Below, in pieces: positions 7,947 to 15,268 of a stretch of 17,519 nucleotides of DNA (position 1 is the stretch's first letter; every line of letters starts with the position of its first letter). The stretch is from Calditrichaceae bacterium (GTDB lineage Bacteria; Calditrichota; Calditrichia; Calditrichales; Calditrichaceae). The position numbers were made by a program, and so were the translations under genes. The stretch is taken from positions 1 to 17,519 of the forward strand of contig JAUXGF010000002.1 of NCBI GenBank assembly GCA_030622395.1, read 5' to 3'. Below the pieces are notes generated by a model. It was not told where the DNA came from. It worked only from the letters and a program-made list of their open reading frames with translations, and did not search any database.

Positions 7947-9071
7947 TTACCGTTGCTTTTGGATAAAATCCCATACTTCCCGCGCTGCCCGGGATGATGC
8001 TCCGCCGGTTCCTAATTTATCTTTTATAATCGTTAGTTTTTGACGGATACTTAAATTTTCTTTAGGGATTAACATGTTTTCCATGATTTGAGCGGCTTTT
8101 AGCGGAGTAAAATCACGCTGAATTAATTCTGCCGCTACTTGTGTTTCCGCAACGATATTGACTAAACCTATATAATCAACTTTGATTAGAAGTCTGCCCA
8201 GCCAGTAAGTTAATTCATTTACATGGTAAACAATCAGCAGCGGCACGCAAAAATAACCGACTTCTAATGTAACTGTACCCGAAGCGGCGATTACAGCATC
8301 GTAACGGGGAAGATTATTTTCCAGAGGCGTTTCAACTATCTTTATAAAGCGATCCTCTTTATCTAATAAAGCCTGATAAATCTCTAATGGCAAATGTTTA
8401 ACTTTTACGATCTCAGCCTGATTAATCTTTTCTTCCTTGTATAATATGCGCGCTGTTTGTATCATTTTCGGCAACAATGAAGTTACTTCCTGCCGGCGGC
8501 TTCCGGGAAGCAGTCCGATAATAATTTGCCCATGATTAATTTTTTTTGTTTCTTTTGGCAAATAATGTGAATGTTTATCCACAAGCGGATGCCCGACATA
8601 TTCCGCTTCAATATTGTGCCGTTGATAAAACTTTTTCTCGAAAGGAAATAAAACCAGCATTTTATCAACATAGCGGCGGATTTTTTTAACGCGCCCTTTG
8701 CCCCATGCCCACAACTGCGGACTGATATAATAAACTACCGGTATCCCTGATTTCTTTAACGATTTGGCTAATCTTAAATTAAACCCCGGATAATCAATAA
8801 GTATAGCGCATACAGGGTTTTCACTTTTTATACGGCTTATTAAAGTTTGATGCACGCGTCTTATAAAAGGCAAATGACGAATGATTTCGCCAATCCCTAA
8901 AAAAGCCATGTCTTTTATATGAAATAAAATTTCCATACCCTGCATTTTAAGCGAATCGCCGCCAATGCCAAATATGGAAATTTTAGAATCTATTTTTTTC
9001 AGTTCGCGTACAAGTTCCGCGCCGTGGCTGTCTCCGGATACTTCGCCGGCAACAAGTAAAATATTTATCAT
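7947..9071 (-). CDS. lpxB: Lipid-A-disaccharide synthase LpxB
   Basis: A GT19 glycosyltransferase that joins UDP-2,3-diacylglucosamine and 2,3-diacylglucosamine-1-phosphate into lipid A disaccharide-1-phosphate at the inner face of the cytoplasmic membrane. The 374-residue length is normal. Diagnostic segments: AGEVSGD (8-14), DMAFLGIGEI (54-63), YYISPQLWAWGKGR (114-127), LFPFE (141-145), YVGHPLVD (158-165), LLPGSRRQE (187-195), AASGTVTLE (262-270) and LVNIVA (303-308). The start is ATG with AAGGA 3 nt upstream. It is monocistronic in appearance and separated from other lpx genes, unlike the lpxD-fabZ-lpxA-lpxB clusters of proteobacteria. It is the clearest evidence in the window for an LPS-bearing outer membrane. 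Confidence 0.97.
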   Translation of the reverse strand: MINILLVAGEVSGDSHGAELVRELKKIDSKISIFGIGGDSLKMQGMEILFHIKDMAFLGIGEIIRHLPFIRRVHQTLISRIKSENPVCAILIDYPGFNLRLAKSLKKSGIPVVYYISPQLWAWGKGRVKKIRRYVDKMLVLFPFEKKFYQRHNIEAEYVGHPLVDKHSHYLPKETKKINHGQIIIGLLPGSRRQEVTSLLPKMIQTARILYKEEKINQAEIVKVKHLPLEIYQALLDKEDRFIKIVETPLENNLPRYDAVIAASGTVTLEVGYFCVPLLIVYHVNELTYWLGRLLIKVDYIGLVNIVAETQVAAELIQRDFTPLKAAQIMENMLIPKENLSIRQKLTIIKDKLGTGGASSRAAREVWDFIQKQR

Positions 9072-9117
9072 GTATCCTTATTAATATTATATCTAAAAAT
9101 CTAACCAAATATATTTG

Positions 9118-9227
9118 TCCCGATGCATCGGGAATAGCCACTAAGACACCAAGGCACAAAGAAAAAATATTTATTAATACTTTGAGTCTTTGTGTCTTAT
9201 GCCACAGGCACCACTTCGTGGGTGGCA
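9118..9227. repeat. Compound hairpin repeat island upstream of lpxB
   Basis: Three adjacent palindromic units lie in the 291-nt gap between the TPM-protein stop and the lpxB start. First, TCCCGATGCATCGGGA (9118-9133) is a perfect 16-nt palindrome. Second, TAAGACACCAAGGCACAAAG (9142-9161) pairs with CTTTGAGTCTTTGTGTCTTA (9180-9199), 17 of 20 positions complementary, with an 18-nt loop. Third, TGCCAC/GTGGCA (9200-9205, 9222-9227) encloses CCAC-TTC-GTGG. A 9-bp pair AGAGAGTTT (9237-9245) / AAACTCTCT (9352-9360) spans the rest of the gap. There is no ORF. The lpxB promoter must lie in or beside this island. Confidence 0.7.
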
Positions 9228-9362
9228 GAAAAATGAGAGAGTTTCTCCGAATTTGAATAATATAGAATCAAGCGGCAAATCAATTATTAGCAGGCAGAAA
9301 AGCTGCCGGTAATGTAACAAATATAAAATAAAATTTTAACTCATTAATGTAAAACTCTCTGC

Positions 9363-9800
9363 TTATTCTCCAATCGAAATATCATCGGGAAGTTCATTCA
9401 CATCATCTTCCTGATATGGGAAAAATTCTTTCAGTTTTTCGCCCACACGATAAATACCGCCGCTGATACCCTCTGCAAAATCACCTTTCGCAAAACGTGA
9501 TTGCATTTCCTCTTTAACGTCTTCCCAGAAATTTTCGGGGACTATTTCATTTATACCTTCATCTCCGTAAATAGCAAATTTCCGGTCTTTAACGGCTAAG
9601 TAGATTAGCGTGCCGTTACGCAATTGAGTCTGATGCATTTTTAACTTCTTAAAAACTTTAACAGCCCGCTCCAATGCATCGCCTTTACATTTTGATTCCA
9701 AATGGAGGCGGATTTCGCCGGACGTCTCTTTTTCGGCTTCTTTTATGGAATTAACTATTTTATCTTTTTGTTCCTTCGTAAAAAATTTTTTAACGTTCAT
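9363..9800 (-). CDS. Cytosolic TPM-domain protein
   Basis: A 145-residue protein matching the TPM (Psb32/YgcG/MOLO-1) fold: SIKEAEKETSGEIRLHLESK (19-38), a conserved core around NGTLIYLAVKDRKFAIYGD (62-80), and the family's terminal FAKGDFAEGI...VGEKLKEFF helices. It has no signal peptide and no membrane segment, and the tail is acidic. It is the third gene of the lemA - secreted TPM - TPM set. Such pairs of a secreted and a soluble TPM protein beside lemA recur in related bacteria, but their biochemical role is not settled. Some TPM proteins show phosphatase activity. The start ATG has only a weak GAG upstream. Confidence 0.8.
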   Translation of the reverse strand: MNVKKFFTKEQKDKIVNSIKEAEKETSGEIRLHLESKCKGDALERAVKVFKKLKMHQTQLRNGTLIYLAVKDRKFAIYGDEGINEIVPENFWEDVKEEMQSRFAKGDFAEGISGGIYRVGEKLKEFFPYQEDDVNELPDDISIGE

Positions 9801-9827
9801 TATTAGTCTCGTTTATTTACTTGTATT

Positions 9828-9851
9828 ATCCCGAACCTAAAAAATCGGGAT
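9828..9851. repeat. ATCCCGA...TCGGGAT hairpin
   Basis: Arms ATCCCGA (9828-9834) and TCGGGAT (9845-9851) pair perfectly over 7 bp with a 10-nt A-rich loop, in the 113-nt gap between the two TPM genes. It belongs to the CCCGA/TCGGG hairpin family seen in several gaps of the window. Confidence 0.6.
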
Positions 9852-9913
9852 GGGAATGTTTTCATTTAAACAGATGCTTGTTGGAGCGGATCGTAAATCC
9901 TCCGCCGCCATTT

Positions 9914-10672
9914 TTACCATCCACCGCTGGCTCCGCCGCCGCCCGACATACCGCCAAAGCCGCCGCTAAATCCACCTCCACCAAAACTGCCGCCCCCCGA
10001 GCTTCCTCCGCCAAAACCGCCAAATATTATCGGTCCGCCCAATACGGATCCTCTTCTTCTTGTTCCATATCCTGTAGATCCGCCGCCTCTTAAAAATCTG
10101 GAAATAATTATAAAAAACATAATAGCGATAATTATTCCAATAGAAGACGTGCCTCTGGATTTTTTACTTTTTTTAACCGGTATTTTATATTTCCCCTCGG
10201 CAGCAGGGATCAATACTTCTAATGCCGCTTTAAGCCCGCCGTAATAATCTCCTTTTTTAAAATGAGGAGCCATAAATTCCCTGATCACCGTTCCTGATTG
10301 GGCGTCGGTTACAACGTCTTCCAGCCCATAGCCTACTTCAATGCGTATTTCATGATCCTGAATAAAAACCACCACTAAAATGCCGTTATCTTTATCAGCA
10401 AGACCTATTCCCCATTTTTTATAAAGCTTAACGGCAAAATCTTCAAGATAATAATTTTCAGGCATCTTATTAAAAATAGCGATAAATATCTGATTAGATG
10501 AACGGCTTTCCAGACCCTCCAGCATATTTATTAAAGACTGTTCTTCGGAATTGGAAAGTACATTTGCGTAATCATTTACCCATGAGTCCGGCTTTTCGGG
10601 AAGCGCATCCTGGGCAAAAACATTTATAAATAAAGAAAAAAGAAATATGATTAAAAATTTATTACAAAACAT
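9914..10672 (-). CDS. Secreted, membrane-anchored TPM-domain protein (YgcG-like)
   Basis: The 252-residue protein has a signal peptide (1-20, ...LFSLFINVFA before Q21) and an exported TPM domain (about 31-157) with the typical WVNDYANVLS entry, NGILVVVFIQDHEIRIEVGYGLE core (96-118) and GDYYGGLKAALEVL end. A basic linker KKSKKSR and one membrane helix (about 176-193) follow, then a Gly/Ser-rich tail (196-252) ending SGGGGASGGW. This tail is a hallmark of YgcG-type proteins. The TPM domain should face the periplasm. AGGA lies 8 nt before the ATG. It is located directly downstream of lemA (180-nt gap), the usual partner. The function is unproven beyond a likely role in envelope maintenance. Confidence 0.88.
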   Translation of the reverse strand: MFCNKFLIIFLFSLFINVFAQDALPEKPDSWVNDYANVLSNSEEQSLINMLEGLESRSSNQIFIAIFNKMPENYYLEDFAVKLYKKWGIGLADKDNGILVVVFIQDHEIRIEVGYGLEDVVTDAQSGTVIREFMAPHFKKGDYYGGLKAALEVLIPAAEGKYKIPVKKSKKSRGTSSIGIIIAIMFFIIISRFLRGGGSTGYGTRRRGSVLGGPIIFGGFGGGSSGGGSFGGGGFSGGFGGMSGGGGASGGW

Positions 10673-10737
10673 ATAGTTTCCTCATTTCAAAACAATCAAT
10701 CTTCGGCTTTATTTCCAAAATGCAAGCTGCCTTGACT

Positions 10738-10841
10738 GTTAATGGTAAAACCTCAGAGAAGGGGTGGGTTTGTGTTATTCCAAATATACACCCAAATAAA
10801 TTCCTCACACCGTCACTGAGGTATTATTGTTAACGGTAAAA
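10738..10841. repeat. Short direct and inverted repeats between lemA and the TPM gene
   Basis: GTTAATGGTAAAA (10738-10750) recurs as GTTAACGGTAAAA (10829-10841), 12 of 13 identical. ACCTCAG (10750-10756) and CTGAGGT (10816-10822) form an inverted pair between them. The word GTAAAACCTCAG (10745-10756) recurs in inverted orientation at 312-323. There is no ORF here. The pairing could form a weak structure in the lemA-TPM transcript, or the stretch may be a decayed repeat. Confidence 0.4.
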
Positions 10842-10852
10842 TTTGCAGCCGA

Positions 10853-11446
10853 TCAAAATTTAACCTGCGGCGCTTTTTCAGCTCCGGCGTCCGCTTTAAA
10901 ATAAACCTTTTTACGGAAGCCAAACATATTGGCTAAAATCATATCCGGAAATTTGCGAACCGCTGTGTTATATATCTGAACCGCTTCATTAAATCGCCCG
11001 CGTTCGACGCTGATACGATTTTCCGTACCCTCCAATTGCGTTTGCAAATCGGCAAAACGCCCGTCGGCTTTTAGTTCCGGATAGCGTTCAACAACCACCA
11101 TCAAACGCTGCAAAGCGGAAGTTAACGCGCCCTGTGCCTGTTGAAATTTAGCGAAAGCCTCCGGGTTATTCAGCACATCCGATCCTACATTTACCTGTCC
11201 GCCGACTTTAGAACGGGCATTTATTACCGCCTCTAATGTTTCGCGCTCGTGGCTGGCATAACCTTTCACAACTTCCACTAAATTCGGAATCAAATCCGCG
11301 CGGCGTTGATAAACATTTTCCACCTGCGACCATTTTTGCTTAACACTCTCTTCCATTGTCACAAAATTATTATAAGACCCTTTAAAAAAAGAATATATTA
11401 AAATAATTACTACAATCACTACGCCAAGAATAATCCACTTTTTCAT
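10853..11446 (-). CDS. lemA: LemA family protein
   Basis: A 197-residue membrane-anchored LemA protein: one N-terminal helix (about 4-20, IILGVVIVVIILIYSFF) followed by an alpha-helical bundle. The family core QVENVYQRRADLIPNLVEVV (41-60) is followed by KGYASHERETLEAV. Later NRISVERGRFNEAVQIYNTA and the FPDMILANMFGF-x-K-x-YF end with the C-terminal APQVKF are also classic. The length is normal. GGAGG lies 4 nt before the ATG, the strongest ribosome binding site in the window. LemA proteins sit next to TPM/YgcG proteins in many genomes, as here. The molecular function is not established. Confidence 0.93.
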   Translation of the reverse strand: MKKWIILGVVIVVIILIYSFFKGSYNNFVTMEESVKQKWSQVENVYQRRADLIPNLVEVVKGYASHERETLEAVINARSKVGGQVNVGSDVLNNPEAFAKFQQAQGALTSALQRLMVVVERYPELKADGRFADLQTQLEGTENRISVERGRFNEAVQIYNTAVRKFPDMILANMFGFRKKVYFKADAGAEKAPQVKF

Positions 11447-11488
11447 ATAGCCTCCAAAAGTTTAATCGAAATCATATATACTGGAACA

Positions 11489-11586
11489 GAAATGGTTTGT
11501 TGAGTGAAGCGAAATCCCGAGAATCGGGGCAGTTTAACCATTTCGTCTTGACAGTTATACCGCCTGTCCCGATTCTTTTTATCGGG
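11489..11586. repeat. Inverted-repeat element with CCCGAGAATCGGG core, plus adjacent hairpin
   Basis: This lies between the MEMO stop and the lemA start. GAAATGGTT (11489-11497) and AACCATTTC (11536-11544) are perfect 9-bp inverted ends around CCCGAGAATCGGG (11516-11528). That core is identical to the hairpin at 6963-6975. Next to it, CCCGAT (11568-11573) and ATCGGG (11581-11586) form another hairpin with a 7-nt T-rich loop. Neither has a T-tail in the minus-strand direction. The lemA promoter probably lies in this gap as well. Confidence 0.6.
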
Positions 11587-11631
11587 GATACTCATTATTG
11601 CAAATCAATTGCAGATCGGTATACTGTATGG

Positions 11632-12462
11632 TCAAGTATACATCATAGCCGATAAATAACCTACAACCTGGCTGCGGTCGTCCATTACATCGCCTGAATT
11701 TCGATAAATTAAAATTTTTGATTTATCCGCTCCGAGATTTCTGCAAACTTTCATGGTTGTAATTACCGGACCGCTGCCGCACATTTCACATAATCCGCTT
11801 TGCAAATCCCGATTCAATTTTTCTTCGTCAAAATTACGCACATCTTCAACAACAACATTATCAAGCAAAGAGGCTTTATCATAACTATAGAAATGCGAAA
11901 GATCGGAACTGGCAACAACCAGCGCGTTCTTGTTTTTCAAAATCTTGGTTAAAGCGTTAGTAAGGATTTCTATGTTCGAATAATCCTGATTTCCCATTAC
12001 AATGGGGATTAGCTTAAATTCGGATAAAACCTGCTGCAGGAAGGGAAGTTGAACTTCCAAAGAATGTTCGTCAATATTATGTCCAAGATCGGAATAAACA
12101 ATATTAGGATGAAGATCGGCTATTTGGCGTGATAAATCACAATCTACCGGCACGTCTCCCAATGGCGTGTTATATGCGCTTCCGTTATAAACAGAAATTT
12201 CTTCAAAATAAATTCTATGGCTGGGCGCTATTACTACGACCGTATCAAAATCCCGATCAATAAGCTGGCGGTATGCGCGGGCGGCGACTCCGCCCGAATA
12301 TAAATATCCGGCATGAGGTACAATGATGCCGTAAATTTTATTAACAATTTCAATCTTAGGCGAATTTTCTAAAAAAACCGCAACTTCACGCTCCAGCGTG
12401 CCTTGCTGCTTAGAATAAAACATTCCCGCAACAGCCGGTTTCCTAATTTTTTTTTCTTCCAT
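11632..12462 (-). CDS. MEMO1-family protein (AmmeMemoRadiSam system protein B)
   Basis: The 276-residue protein belongs to the MEMO family, which shares a fold with class III extradiol (LigB-type) dioxygenases and binds a metal or copper. Family segments: RKPAVAGMFY (7-16), VPHAGYLYSGG (48-58) with H50, IAPSHR (78-83) with H82, DEHSLEVQLPFL (131-142), SSDLSH (185-190) with H190, and EMCGSGPVITT (226-236). In human MEMO1 the metal site uses two His and one Cys, and H50, H82 and C228 are the apparent equivalents. The AMMECR1 and radical-SAM partners often found with it are not next to it here. The start ATG follows a GGGTGGG stretch. The reaction is unknown in bacteria. Confidence 0.93.
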   Translation of the reverse strand: MEEKKIRKPAVAGMFYSKQQGTLEREVAVFLENSPKIEIVNKIYGIIVPHAGYLYSGGVAARAYRQLIDRDFDTVVVIAPSHRIYFEEISVYNGSAYNTPLGDVPVDCDLSRQIADLHPNIVYSDLGHNIDEHSLEVQLPFLQQVLSEFKLIPIVMGNQDYSNIEILTNALTKILKNKNALVVASSDLSHFYSYDKASLLDNVVVEDVRNFDEEKLNRDLQSGLCEMCGSGPVITTMKVCRNLGADKSKILIYRNSGDVMDDRSQVVGYLSAMMYT

Positions 12463-12528
12463 AAAAACCCACCCATTACTTGTAAGTAAAAATACAATTT
12501 AAGAATTAAATATTTAAGGATATTAAAA

Positions 12529-12603
12529 TATCAATTGAATATCTGCAATTGATATACAATATAATTATTATTTAAGCATGCAACAAATATATTTCAATTG
12601 AAA
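12529..12603. promoter_or_regulatory. Cluster of CAATTG palindromes in the divergent gap (candidate operators)
   Basis: TATCAATTG (12529-12537) and CAATTGATA (12546-12554) form a perfect 9-bp inverted repeat with an 8-nt spacer. A second palindrome, TTTCAATTGAAA (12592-12603), lies 38 nt further on. They sit between the divergent MEMO gene (minus) and the short ORF (plus). Similar half-sites repeated in a divergent promoter region suggest binding by a dimeric regulator. In such AT-rich DNA chance cannot be excluded. Confidence 0.4.
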
Positions 12604-12607
12604 CAAC

Positions 12608-12826
12608 ATGTCTATCCCTGTGCGTCAGGATTATTTTGTTTTATTCCACGAAGGCGCCCAGCAATTAGCCGCTTCGTTAAAAGAGTTACGGTTTGATAAC
12701 GTTATTTTCTTTACGCCTTGCATCGACCCGATATATCAGGGAAAACATATTTATTTATATACTATGCATATCCCTACACTCATGCTGTTGCAGTATTACT
12801 TAGCCGCCTATTTTCATCAAATTTAA
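12608..12826 (+). CDS. Short hypothetical ORF, 72 residues
   Basis: I do not recognise this product. The ORF opens with ATG at 12608 right after a TTTCAATTGAAA palindrome and closes at TAA 12824-12826. Its codon use (GAAGGCGCCCAGCAATTAGCC and similar) and higher GC than the surrounding AT-rich gap look coding-like. The sequence is hydrophobic and aromatic toward the C-terminus (VIFFTP, IYLYTM, LMLLQYYLAAYF), but has no clear signal peptide or domain. No Shine-Dalgarno site precedes it, unlike most genes here. It may be a real small protein, a truncated N-terminal gene fragment, or a chance ORF. Confidence 0.4.
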   Translation: MSIPVRQDYFVLFHEGAQQLAASLKELRFDNVIFFTPCIDPIYQGKHIYLYTMHIPTLMLLQYYLAAYFHQI

Positions 12827-13036
12827 ATATCTGAGAATGAATTGTTTTAATATTTTTTAACCTTTTTCGTGTAAATTTGTTCTATTCCGTACCTGAGGTT
12901 TTGAATATATCAACGCATACAAACATTAACTTTATTCTTATATCCTTTAATTATCTAAGAATATATAAATTTTATAAAATATTACTTTAGTTTGATTTAT
13001 TAAAACCGATAATTTCACTAATTAAAACATAATAAA
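12827..13036. other. AT-rich leader of the pilus gene block
   Basis: No gene is seen in this stretch. It is very AT-rich and ends at the PilB start. It should hold the promoter for the plus-strand block, but I cannot assign a specific site. The word CTGAGGTTTT (12893-12902) repeats part of the sequence at 312-323. Confidence 0.4.
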
Positions 13037-15250
13037 TTGGTTGATATGAAATCGTTTCGTGAATTTGAAGATAATTGGCTGGCGGAAGCGCTGCTTTACT
13101 ATAATATTATTGATCAGTCTTTTTATGAAGAATTATGCCAACGCTATTTAGAAGAAGAATACTTCTTTGATATTCTTACAAAAAACAGCTATCTGCATGA
13201 AAACGAAATCGCCGTCTTTGTTGAAGACGCCCTTAAAATACCAGCCGTTAATTTAGAAACAATTCAAATAGATAAAAAATTGATACGCCTGATCCCTGAG
13301 GATATCTGCCGCAAATATTTAATTATTCCTTTTAACATTATGGAAAAGCAAATCTCTATCGCCTGCTTTAATACATCAGACTTTGAAGCCGAAGCTGAAA
13401 TAGAACGACTTACCGGTAAATATGTTAAACCATATTTTGCCTTTAGAAATCAAATTAGCAATAAAATTGATGAATTCTATGCTCCGGAAAGTCAGACAGA
13501 TTCTTTAACCGGTTATAAAAATTTACATTTTGCCGGGGAAAAAAGCGTTGAAATCAAATCACAAGTCGTTAAGATTGTGGATCAAATTATTGGCGATGCA
13601 ATTACTCAAGAAGCAAGCGATATTCATATTGAACCAAAAGAAGATATTGTTTTAGTCCGCTACCGCATCGACGGTATATTGCAAAAAGCCCACGAATTTC
13701 CAAAATCAATACATCCCTCGTTGATTAGCCGTATTAAAATTTTATCAAATTTAAACATAGCTGAGACGCGGAAACCTCAAGACGGCAAGGCAAAAGTTTT
13801 TGTAGACGATATAGACATTGATATGAGAATTTCGGCATTACCGGCAAATTTCGGCGAGAAAATTGTAATCCGCATTTTAGATAAACGAACGGCTCTTGTA
13901 TCATTCCCCGAATTAGGCATAAGAGATCATAATTTAAAGCTGCTCCAAAAAGCCTTTGACGCTAAGCAAGGCATTGTTCTTGTTACTGGACCGACAGGGT
14001 CCGGGAAAAGCACCACTTTATACGCGGCAATAAATTCTATCCGTTCCGGCAAAAACAACATTTTAACTATAGAAAATCCCATCGAATACATGATTGAAGG
14101 CATTAATCAAGTGCAAGTTAACGAAAAAGCCGGAGTCACATTTGCAACGGCGCTCAGGTCTTTCCTCCGGCAAGACCCGGATATAATTCTTGTCGGTGAG
14201 ATCCGCGATAGAGAAACCGCTGAAATTGCTATCCGGGCAGCATTAACAGGACACCTCGTTTTAAGCACATTACACACTAACGATACTTTAGCGACCGTTA
14301 CGCGGCTGCATGATATGGGACTCGATATTTACAAAATCACCGAATCATTACAGGCAATTGTAGCTCAACGGCTGATTAGAAAACTATGCCCCTTTTGCAA
14401 ACATGAAACCCAACCGGACAAATTAACAACCGGCGTAGTTCCTGTTATGGAAAAATTAGGATACAATACAAAGTTTTTTGCAGCCGAAGGGTGCAAACGC
14501 TGCGCTTATACCGGTTATAAAGGACGAATAGGAGTTTACGAAATACTTAATTTAGACGGCGATATTAAAGATTTAATAGCCGCTAATAGTTCACACCCGG
14601 AAATTATTAACGCCGCGCGGAACAAGGGTTTTAGAAATCTATTTGAAGACGCCCTATCCCTTATTTCCGAAGGCATTACCGATGTCCAGGAAGTTTCCAG
14701 GGTGATTGATATCAACGCCGAAAAGAATAAACTGCTTGAAATTTTTGAAAAACATCCTAAAGAAAAACCATCAAAACTAATTAAACTTTCGGAAAAGAAA
14801 ACAAGCCCGCAAATAGAAATAGAACAGCCTTCTTCGCCGAACACGTTGAAAAAGCTGCTAATAGTTGAAGATGATTCAATTGTTAGAAAAATGATTAGAA
14901 GAACCTTTGAGGAAAAAACCGGTTGGCAAATATCGGAAGCCGGCGATGGTAAAATTGCGCTTAAAACACTTGAAACCGAATTTCCGGATGTTATCATACT
15001 TGATGTGATGATGCCCAATATGAATGGATACGATTTTTTAGATTGTATCAGACAAGACCAAAATCTTTCCTCTATTCCGGTTTTAATGCTTACTTCTTTG
15101 AATAAACAGGAAGATGAATTGGATGGATTAAAACACGGAGCCGATGATTTTATAAAAAAACCCTTTAATCCGAAAATATTATTCGCCAGGATTAATCGCT
15201 TGCTTACAAGGGTTAATTATCAACGTCAAAAAGACCGCTTGACGGGATAA
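13037..15250 (+). CDS. pilB: PilB/GspE-type assembly ATPase fused to a response-regulator receiver domain
   Basis: A 737-residue cytoplasmic hexameric ATPase that would power pilin or pseudopilin assembly. The N-terminal MshEN-type domain spans about 10-150. The ATPase domain (about 170-560) has Walker A GPTGSGKST (318-326), the Asp box (ENPIEYMIEG), Walker B-like DPDIILVGEIRD (380-391), the His box TGHLVLSTLHTND (404-416) and a tetracysteine zinc site C451, C454, C486, C489. After a Lys/Ser/Pro-rich linker (about 570-604) comes a complete receiver domain (about 606-725) with acidic residues E611-D613, phospho-acceptor D656 (IILDVMMP), T686 and K708. Ordinary PilB is about 560-580 residues and lacks this tail. 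The start is TTG at 13037 or ATG at 13046. Neither has a Shine-Dalgarno site. It is followed by pilD and the pilC/pilQ chimera. Confidence 0.92.
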   Translation: MVDMKSFREFEDNWLAEALLYYNIIDQSFYEELCQRYLEEEYFFDILTKNSYLHENEIAVFVEDALKIPAVNLETIQIDKKLIRLIPEDICRKYLIIPFNIMEKQISIACFNTSDFEAEAEIERLTGKYVKPYFAFRNQISNKIDEFYAPESQTDSLTGYKNLHFAGEKSVEIKSQVVKIVDQIIGDAITQEASDIHIEPKEDIVLVRYRIDGILQKAHEFPKSIHPSLISRIKILSNLNIAETRKPQDGKAKVFVDDIDIDMRISALPANFGEKIVIRILDKRTALVSFPELGIRDHNLKLLQKAFDAKQGIVLVTGPTGSGKSTTLYAAINSIRSGKNNILTIENPIEYMIEGINQVQVNEKAGVTFATALRSFLRQDPDIILVGEIRDRETAEIAIRAALTGHLVLSTLHTNDTLATVTRLHDMGLDIYKITESLQAIVAQRLIRKLCPFCKHETQPDKLTTGVVPVMEKLGYNTKFFAAEGCKRCAYTGYKGRIGVYEILNLDGDIKDLIAANSSHPEIINAARNKGFRNLFEDALSLISEGITDVQEVSRVIDINAEKNKLLEIFEKHPKEKPSKLIKLSEKKTSPQIEIEQPSSPNTLKKLLIVEDDSIVRKMIRRTFEEKTGWQISEAGDGKIALKTLETEFPDVIILDVMMPNMNGYDFLDCIRQDQNLSSIPVLMLTSLNKQEDELDGLKHGADDFIKKPFNPKILFARINRLLTRVNYQRQKDRLTG

Positions 15251-15268
15251 AGATTTATGATATTACCG

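Noticed and set aside
9821..10093. Plus-strand ORF rich in Ala, Ser and Thr
   Set aside because: It is the antisense shadow of the Gly-rich tail of the secreted TPM protein. The repeated Gly codons create an open frame on the other strand.
13037..13048. Secure start codon for pilB
   Set aside because: TTG at 13037 and ATG at 13046 are both possible. No ribosome binding site separates them, so the start was left open.
14536..15018. Minus-strand 160-codon ORF inside pilB
   Set aside because: Antisense to the strongly supported PilB and receiver coding sequence. Its Ser/Ile-rich product looks like a shadow.
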